From NCBI GenBank assembly GCA_964429355.1, contig CAYSCH010000090.1, positions 1 to 27,238 of the forward strand: a stretch of 27,238 nt of DNA, written 5' to 3'. The notes beneath the pieces were generated by a model. The model made no database searches. It was not told the origin of the DNA and saw only the letters and a program-made list of their open reading frames with translations. Positions within the stretch are counted from its first letter, which is position 1; each line of letters begins with the position of its first letter. Shown here one piece after another: positions 22,301 to 27,238 of this stretch. A program made the position numbers and the translations under genes. Source of the DNA: JAAYAY01 sp964429355. GTDB taxonomy: Bacteria > Planctomycetota > Planctomycetia > Pirellulales > Thermoguttaceae.

Positions 22301-25300
22301 GGAATGCCGGTGGCACGAGCCAGTGCGTCGAGCATGTGAGGGAAGATCTTCCCGTCGACGGACGGCCAGATCGCCACGGCGCCTTCGGCCAGGGTTGCCT
22401 TGGAACTTCGCAGCAGCGCGGCCGGATTGGCGCCGGTCTGGACACCGAGGCCTTCGCAGGCCGGGCACCAGCCCAACGCACTGTTGAACGAGAAATTGTG
22501 CGGGGATAGAAGCTCGAACGATCGCCCGCACGCATCGCAAGCGAAGTGCTGGCTGTGAACTTCGACTTCCCACTCCGGTTCCGGCCGGTTGCTGTCAGAC
22601 AGCGCCAGGTGGAGCACGCCCTTGCCCAGTGAAAGGGCGTTTTCGATTCCCTCTGCGATACGGCTTCGCGCGTCGGGGCGGATGATGATGCGGTCGACGA
22701 CGATTTCGATCCGGTGGTGACGCCGGCGATCGATGACGGGAACGGCATCCAGGGAGTATGTTTGGCCGTCGATGCGAACGCGAATGTAGCCGGAGGCCCG
22801 CATCTCCTCCCAGAGTGTTTCGTGTTTCTCCCCCACATGGACCTCGATGGGCGCCATCAGAAACGCCTTGGTGTCGGCGGGATGGGCCATCACTTTTCCC
22901 ACGATTTCGTCGGTCGACTGGGTACCGATGGGCTTGTCGCACGCGGGGCAGTAGGGTCTCCCGAGCCGGGCGGTGAGGATCCGCAGGTAGTCGTAGACCT
23001 CCGTGACGGTGCCGACCGTGGAGCGAGGCGACTGGCCGGAGTGCTTCTGCTCGATGGCGATCGCGGGCGAGAGACCCTCGATGTGTTCGAGCTTGGGTTT
23101 CTGCATCTGGCCGACGAACTGCCGTGCGTAGGAGCTGAGGCTTTCGACGTAGCGGCGTTGCCCTTCGGCGTAGATCGTATCCATGGCCAGGGAGGTTTTA
23201 CCCGAGCCGCTGGGGCCGCAACAGACCGTCATCTGGTCGCGGGGGATCTCGACGGAAACGTTCTTGAGGTTGTGCTGGGCGGCTCCGCGGACCTTGATCG
23301 ATTTGGCCAGAGGCACGCGTCGGGCGGACCGGGTGCCGACGGTCTTCCTGCCGCCCTCCACGGGAAGGTTGAGCACGGGCCGGAGGGCTCGGCCGGTGTG
23401 GGAATCGCTTACGTTTGCCACATCCTCGGGCGTACCGCAAGCGACGAGCCGGCCGCCGCCGTTGCCCCCCTCAGGACCGAGGTCGACGATCCAGTCGGCG
23501 GTTTTGGCAACTTCCAGGTTGTGTTCCACGACAAGCACGGTATTCCCGGCATCGACGAATCCGTGCAGGACCTTGAGCAACAACTCGATGTCGGCGAAAT
23601 GCAGGCCGGTGGTCGGTTCGTCGAGGAGGTAGAGGGTCCGGCCGGTGCTCAGCTTGACCAGTTCGCGGGCGAGCTTTACCCGCTGGGCCTCGCCGCCGGA
23701 GAGCGTGGGCGAGGGTTGGCCGAGCTTCATGTAGTCGAGGCCGACGTCGTGCAGGGTCTGCAACTTGTGGTGGACCTTCGGCACGTTCTCGAAATGCTCC
23801 AGGGCTTCCTGGACGTCCATTTCCAGCACCTGGGCGATCGACTTGCCCTTGAAACGGACCTGCAGCGTCTCGCGGTTGAATCGATGGCCTTCGCAGATTG
23901 GGCACGTGACCCAGATATCGGCCAGGAAGTCCATTTCGAGCTTGTTGGAGCCGTTTCCCTCACACGCTTCGCAACGGCCGCCGGACACGTTGAAACTGAA
24001 CCGGCCCGGTTTGTAACCTCGTGTCTTGGCCTCGGGCAGTTGGGTGTAGAGATCGCGGATATCGTCCAGCAGTTTGATGTAGGTGGCCGGGTTCGAACGC
24101 GGAGTGCGTCCGATGGGGGACTGATCGATGGCGATCATCTTGTCGAGGTGTTCGATGCCCTCGATCGCGCGGTGCGATCCCGGCGCGCCGTTGCCCGCGT
24201 TCAGGTCGCGGCGAAGCGTCTCGATGAGGATGTCGTTGACGAGCGAACTCTTGCCGGAGCCGGAGACCCCCGTGACGCAAACGAAGGTGCCCAGCGGTAT
24301 CTCGACGTCGACATCTTTGAGGTTGTTGTGGGTGGCCCCTCGCACCGCCAGCCATTTTCCGTTGGGCTTGCGGCGGCTGGCGGGGACCCCGATCGAACGC
24401 TTCCCGGACAGGAACTGGCCGGTGAGACTCTCACGCTGCTGGAGAATGTCGGCGACCGGGCCGGCCGCGACGACGTTTCCGCCGCGCACCCCCGGTCCAG
24501 GACCGAAATCGACGACGTGGTCGGCGGCCCGAATGGTATCTTCGTCGTGCTCGACCACGATCACCGTGTTGCCTTGGTCCCGCAGCCGCGCCAGGGTGTC
24601 GAGGAGGCGGTCGTTGTCCCGGGCGTGGAGCCCGATCGACGGTTCATCCAGGATGTAGAGAACCCCCACGAGCCCGCAGCCGATCTGCCCCGCCAGACGA
24701 ATTCGCTGCATTTCTCCACCAGAAAGGGTGGGGGCCGTGCGGCTCAGGGTGAGATAGTTGAGGCCGACTTCGCTCAGAAAGTGGAGCCGGCCGCGGATCT
24801 CTTTGAGGGCCTCTTCGGCGATCTTCCACGAGGTGCTGTCCAACTCGATATGAGCGAAGAACTCTTCGGCATCGCAGACAGGGAGGGAGCAGACCTGGGG
24901 CAAGGTGAGCTCAGCCGACCCGTTGCCTCCGGCGCTGGATGTGAGCGTTACCGATCGTGCCTGGGGGTTCAGACGCGTTCCTTGGCAGTGGCTGCAGGGA
25001 ACGACGTCCATGTACTTCTCATAGGCTCTCCGCTGCATGCGATTCTGGGACGACTTGTACTTGGAAAGGAGCCGGGGGATGATGCCCTCGAATTTGCCGC
25101 CCCATTTGTGGCCGTGGGTCCCGGTCCGCCAGGTGTAGGTGATGTGCAAGTCGCCTGTTCCCCAGAGGACCGCGTCGCGATACTTGGCGTCGACTTCTTC
25201 CCAGGCGGTTTCGAGGATGGTTCCGGGTTCGAGTTGGTCGAGTCGTTCGAGCGTTTCGGCCACACCGTGGTAAATGTGGCGCCGCCAACGCCCCATTTCT

Positions 25301-26244
25301 TTCCAGTCTCCGATAAGTTCCACGCAGCCCTGCTGAAACGACTTGGAGGGGTTGGGGATCAACCGATCCGGGTCGAACGTGTAGATGTCGCCCAGCCCGT
25401 TACACTCGGAGCACATTCCCTGGGGGCTGTTGAAGCTGAAGAGCTGGGGACTGGGAGGCTCGAAGCTGACCTGGCAATGGCTGCAGGAGTAGTGGGCAGA
25501 AAGTGGGATATCGGGGCGGTTGCTGTCCTCGTCGGCCACGATCATGTTGCCGCCGCCGATCTTCAAGGCCAGTTCGACCGCCTCAGCCAGTCGCGATCGG
25601 CTCCCCGCACTGATCGCAATGCGGTCGACCACGACCTCGATGTTGTGACGCATCTTCCGGTCGAGCTGCAGGTCATCGGTCAGGCGAACGATCTCTGCGT
25701 CGACTCTTGCCCGCACGAATCCCTGCTTCAACAGATCTTCGAATAGATCGCGGTGCTCACCCTTCTGGCCACGGATGAGCGGGGCGAGCAAGAGCAACCG
25801 GCTGCCGGAGGGAAGAGATTCAATCTGGGCAAGAATCTGCTGGCGAGTCTGCGCGGTAATCGGCCGGTTACACGTTGGGCAGTGCCCCGTGCCCACACGG
25901 GCGTAGAGAACGCGGAGGTAATCGTAGATTTCCGTGATCGTCCCGACCGTCGACCGCGGGCTCTGGCCGGTCGTTTTTTGAGAAATCGAAATCGAGGGAC
26001 TCAGGCCCGAGATCAGGTCGACGTCAGGTTTTGGCATCTGGCCGAGAAACTGTCGCGCAAAGCTCGACAGACTCTCCACATACCGCCTCTGGCCTTCGGC
26101 GTAGAGTGTGTCGAAGGCCAGGGAACTCTTGCCCGACCCGCTGACTCCGGTGAAACAGATTAACTGATTCCTCGGCAGCGACAGTTGGACGTTTCGCAAG
26201 TTGTGCTCTCGAGCACCTTTAACGACGATATCGGAAGCAGCCAT
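19312..26244 (-). CDS. uvrA: Excinuclease ABC subunit A, tandem-fused, with duplicated C-terminal domain
   Basis: UvrA recognises DNA damage and loads UvrB in nucleotide excision repair. This 2310-residue protein, against about 940 in E. coli, contains two complete UvrA units, about 1-975 and 978-1940, plus about 360 extra residues. Each unit has two ABC ATPase modules: Walker A 'GVSGSGKSS' near 33 and 660, and 'GPSGSGKTS/S' near 1010 and 1650; signatures 'LSGGEMQRIRLA' and 'LSGGEAQRVKLA'; Walker B 'LDEP[ST].GLH'. The C-terminal zinc module is intact in both ('GRCEACEGNG' to 'CPICEGHRF', 'GRCEKCEGNG' to 'CDDCRGRRY'). The UvrB-contact motif is canonical only in copy 1 ('RGQKGEH'). Double UvrA is known from planctomycetes and chlamydiae. 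The C-terminal extension is two related domains of unknown function (about 1998-2155 and 2167-2310). Start ATG 26244 has no strong ribosome binding site. Confidence 0.97.
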   Translation of the reverse strand: MAASDIVVKGAREHNLRNVQLSLPRNQLICFTGVSGSGKSSLAFDTLYAEGQRRYVESLSSFARQFLGQMPKPDVDLISGLSPSISISQKTTGQSPRSTVGTITEIYDYLRVLYARVGTGHCPTCNRPITAQTRQQILAQIESLPSGSRLLLLAPLIRGQKGEHRDLFEDLLKQGFVRARVDAEIVRLTDDLQLDRKMRHNIEVVVDRIAISAGSRSRLAEAVELALKIGGGNMIVADEDSNRPDIPLSAHYSCSHCQVSFEPPSPQLFSFNSPQGMCSECNGLGDIYTFDPDRLIPNPSKSFQQGCVELIGDWKEMGRWRRHIYHGVAETLERLDQLEPGTILETAWEEVDAKYRDAVLWGTGDLHITYTWRTGTHGHKWGGKFEGIIPRLLSKYKSSQNRMQRRAYEKYMDVVPCSHCQGTRLNPQARSVTLTSSAGGNGSAELTLPQVCSLPVCDAEEFFAHIELDSTSWKIAEEALKEIRGRLHFLSEVGLNYLTLSRTAPTLSGGEMQRIRLAGQIGCGLVGVLYILDEPSIGLHARDNDRLLDTLARLRDQGNTVIVVEHDEDTIRAADHVVDFGPGPGVRGGNVVAAGPVADILQQRESLTGQFLSGKRSIGVPASRRKPNGKWLAVRGATHNNLKDVDVEIPLGTFVCVTGVSGSGKSSLVNDILIETLRRDLNAGNGAPGSHRAIEGIEHLDKMIAIDQSPIGRTPRSNPATYIKLLDDIRDLYTQLPEAKTRGYKPGRFSFNVSGGRCEACEGNGSNKLEMDFLADIWVTCPICEGHRFNRETLQVRFKGKSIAQVLEMDVQEALEHFENVPKVHHKLQTLHDVGLDYMKLGQPSPTLSGGEAQRVKLARELVKLSTGRTLYLLDEPTTGLHFADIELLLKVLHGFVDAGNTVLVVEHNLEVAKTADWIVDLGPEGGNGGGRLVACGTPEDVANVSDSHTGRALRPVLNLPVEGGRKTVGTRSARRVPLAKSIKVRGAAQHNLKNVSVEIPRDQMTVCCGPSGSGKTSLAMDTIYAEGQRRYVESLSSYARQFVGQMQKPKLEHIEGLSPAIAIEQKHSGQSPRSTVGTVTEVYDYLRILTARLGRPYCPACDKPIGTQSTDEIVGKVMAHPADTKAFLMAPIEVHVGEKHETLWEEMRASGYIRVRIDGQTYSLDAVPVIDRRRHHRIEIVVDRIIIRPDARSRIAEGIENALSLGKGVLHLALSDSNRPEPEWEVEVHSQHFACDACGRSFELLSPHNFSFNSALGWCPACEGLGVQTGANPAALLRSSKATLAEGAVAIWPSVDGKIFPHMLDALARATGIPTDVPFDQLGAKHRRLLMHGTGERWFDVHVSSTAAGEALPEAASQKGKKSRPVFRFQYKGLYPALDEASRISPAFRSRLEHLVDEVECSLCNGSRLRDDAAAVQLRGRTIDELCRMPLGRLLAWVNQWTPDATERQVAGELVREIRNRVQFLVDVGLDYLTLSRPAPSLSGGEMQRIRLAAQVGSGLCGVLYVLDEPTIGLHPRDNKRLLAALKRLRDLGNTLLVVEHDREVVLGADRLLDFGPAAGRLGGEIVAQGTPAEVARRRNSVTGPYLSGKKSIPVPTNRRMESVAGKGKQGLPPLPPGGAWLEIRGARHNNLHDITARIPLGTFTVVSGPSGSGKSSLVNDVLYGALARLLHRAKVAPAAHDEILGIEQINKVIRVDQQPLGQTPTSNPATFTGVFEHIRTLFAQLPEAKLRGYSPRRFSFNVAGGRCEKCEGNGQLKIEMHFLPDVWVECDDCRGRRYEPETLAVRYHGQSIADVLDMSCGQALELFKNIPKIRRILQTLCDVGLDYITLGQSAPTLSGGEAQRVKLAAELSRPDTGRTLYLLDEPTTGLHFDDLAKLLDVLNRLVDLGNTVVVIEHNLDVIKTADWVLDMGPEAGDEGGQIVVAGTPEDVVAHARKAFRPGRKAASGMERSHTGEVLQPILEAGPHEKRVIHDFAAEEEKQEGDLEIKEVGGDARMPWEIDGPRWHTRDRVGRNGNPCRWEGRMLTDVVEKIQDADCFSETNWNNRSIVEICGLKKSDGWFFHAITGEEWLLKLKFRTTKNSFRRDEIVQRLDLKPLNDMPDLPLYGTEPRTKCRNLRGPWQEVELRVHSYNEIDRPEFWKFLDEAIAGFRRFAEHVAASPEEVMPWKVLGRRWHFTRRGFSAGGKVRWSGAVLEQLVELLTEAAPAAQALWNNKVLVPFYVKPQKEPWATLLTKKADAVHLVLTGPKGRFALGQVRSFGNDPELNAEKPDHDQIRLKFHTTEQLEDAALVDFLKEHYETVARNGDS

Positions 26245-26888
26245 GTTCCGGGTGGGCTATCTGGTCAGAATCTGAAGAATCGACAACGGTTGCAGGGCCG
26301 GTCTGAGGTGTGCTCGAACGGGAGGCACCCCTCTCTGTACGAGCGGCGGTTGATTCTGGGGCGACCCTAACGGGTGGTTTCTCGTCCGCGGACACCAGGA
26401 GGCGTTCTGGGCGAAACCCTGTATTCTAGAGGCGCCGCGTCGAAAGTGACAGGCCCATTGGCGATGGGGGACATGACCGGGGGACTTGTTTGGCAATGCC
26501 CGGCAACCGGCTTCCGACGCCATCATGAGTTGGGCGTCTTTCGCTGACGCGGGTCAAAGGGGTTTGACGGTCAGGAGGATCGTGCAGCCGGGTTTGGCCA
26601 CCCTGCCAGCCCGGCTACTTGTCACTTCTTCGGCTCTCGGGATGTCGGCTGTGACGGTGGCATGGGGTGCAAGCTTGGAGCGGCTTCCAACGAGTGTTCT
26701 GCGGCTTCCGATTCCCCGGGGCAGCAGGAAGGGCTTGTGCGGACTGTTCCACCGCACCTGGGGCGACTCCTTCCAGCGCCGGAGGTTTTTCTCATTGCCG
26801 GCCGAACATACGGACGATCGCTCACAACGAAGGAAATCGGACAGACCATGCGTTTCGGCGCAGGTGACGGACGGGTCACGGAAGATTC
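26245..26888. other. Gene-free region between uvrA and the last gene
   Basis: No coding sequence with recognisable features was found on either strand in these 644 bp; short frames present lack ribosome binding sites and family motifs. It must contain the divergent promoters of uvrA and the rightmost gene. A weak minus-strand -10-like TAGAAT overlaps the AT-rich patch near 26428-26434, without a convincing -35. No strong hairpin was seen. Confidence 0.5.
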
Positions 26889-27238
26889 ATGAAACGTGTT
26901 CTCCATCAAACACCGTCTTGGGTTGCTGTACCGGTCAGCGTTCTCGGTGCGAGTCTCCTTCTGATTGTGGCCCAGTGGGGGTTGAAGTCAGACAACCCCG
27001 CTCCCCGCACTCGCCGCACTACCATCAGCCGGCAATTGGCCGAGAATTCCAGTCCACCGCGACCGCTGGGTTCGTCATCTCGATCGCCGGCCAATCCCAA
27101 TACACCTCCCGTTACCAGGCACTCGTCGGCCACCGCCTCGGGCGATCCGTCGCCCCGTCTGCTGCCTTGCAGGGAATGCGAAGCAGCGGAGTTGATCGAG
27201 GCGTCGGATGCCGCCCCCATCCATGTGGGAGCCAGTTC
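26889..27238 (+). CDS. Membrane-anchored protein of unknown function (5' part only)
   Basis: An open frame begins at ATG 26889 after GGAAG (26880-26884) and runs off the window end without a stop, giving 116 complete residues. A short basic N-terminus ('MKRVLHQTPS') is followed by one hydrophobic segment, about residues 11-30 ('WVAVPVSVLGASLLLIVAQW'), and then a low-complexity Ser/Pro/Arg-rich linker. This is the layout of a protein anchored in the inner membrane with its main domain outside, or of an uncleaved signal anchor. After the linker the sequence becomes more globular ('CRECEAAELIEASDAAPIHVG'). I do not recognise the family; the domain that would identify it lies beyond the window. 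Confidence 0.6.
   Translation, partial: MKRVLHQTPSWVAVPVSVLGASLLLIVAQWGLKSDNPAPRTRRTTISRQLAENSSPPRPLGSSSRSPANPNTPPVTRHSSATASGDPSPRLLPCRECEAAELIEASDAAPIHVGAS

Noticed and set aside
22714..25746. A 1010-residue plus-strand open frame antisense to uvrA
   Set aside because: Same reason: an antisense shadow of conserved UvrA ATPase and zinc motifs, without a ribosome binding site or family signatures.

Overview
The window looks like chromosomal DNA of a Planctomycetota bacterium, probably Pirellulales-like. Four things point there. The UvrA is a tandem double-length protein with a long extra C-terminus. A secreted protein carries the planctomycete-type 'LExRxLLS' N-terminal motif. TAT-exported sugar-isomerase and Gfo/Idh/MocA-type proteins are present. 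Coding is GC-rich with strong third-position bias, which produces very long spurious antisense frames. The assignment is inferred from gene character, since no marker RNA is present. A run of 10 Ns at 19064-19073 shows the sequence is a scaffold with one assembly gap.

Layout. Positions 98-934: a TIM-barrel sugar isomerase-like protein. 1065-1766: a short tyrosine recombinase behind a good promoter whose -10 sits in a perfect inverted repeat. 1868-2533: trpF. 2785-4230: ahcY with a hairpin leader, closed by a strong terminator at 4277-4312. 4578-5882: a DUF1015 protein with its own promoter. 5883-8322: the chromosome-segregation locus, with two near-perfect parS sites, parA, and parB overlapping parA by 8 bp. 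8446-10308: an exported SurA/parvulin-like protein made of two tandem copies. 10418-11572 (minus strand): an exported TPR protein, convergent with the previous gene across a 13-bp hairpin. 12110-13378: purA, with a long leader. 13639-16224: a secreted CAP-domain multidomain protein. 16335-17357: a TAT-exported sugar isomerase-like protein. 17433-18235 (minus): an internally deleted and frameshifted Gfo/Idh/MocA oxidoreductase. 18495-19063 (minus): a conserved hypothetical cut by the gap. 19312-26244 (minus): a 2310-residue UvrA. 26889 to the end: the start of a membrane-anchored unknown protein.

How the parts relate. The parS-parA-parB block is a complete parABS system and suggests the origin-proximal domain of the chromosome. 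The core genes trpF, ahcY, purA and uvrA are independent units, most with their own promoters or terminators. The 13.6-19 kb stretch is the accessory part: secreted proteins, carbohydrate-related TAT proteins, a decayed gene and a repeat-flanked assembly gap.

The most unusual items are a duplicated domain of unknown function at the UvrA C-terminus (about 19312-20400), the sequence asymmetry between the two UvrA copies, a doubled parvulin-like protein whose catalytic histidines appear lost in both copies, and a catalytic-domain-only recombinase with an altered active site. No CRISPR array, tRNA, rRNA or complete insertion sequence was seen.
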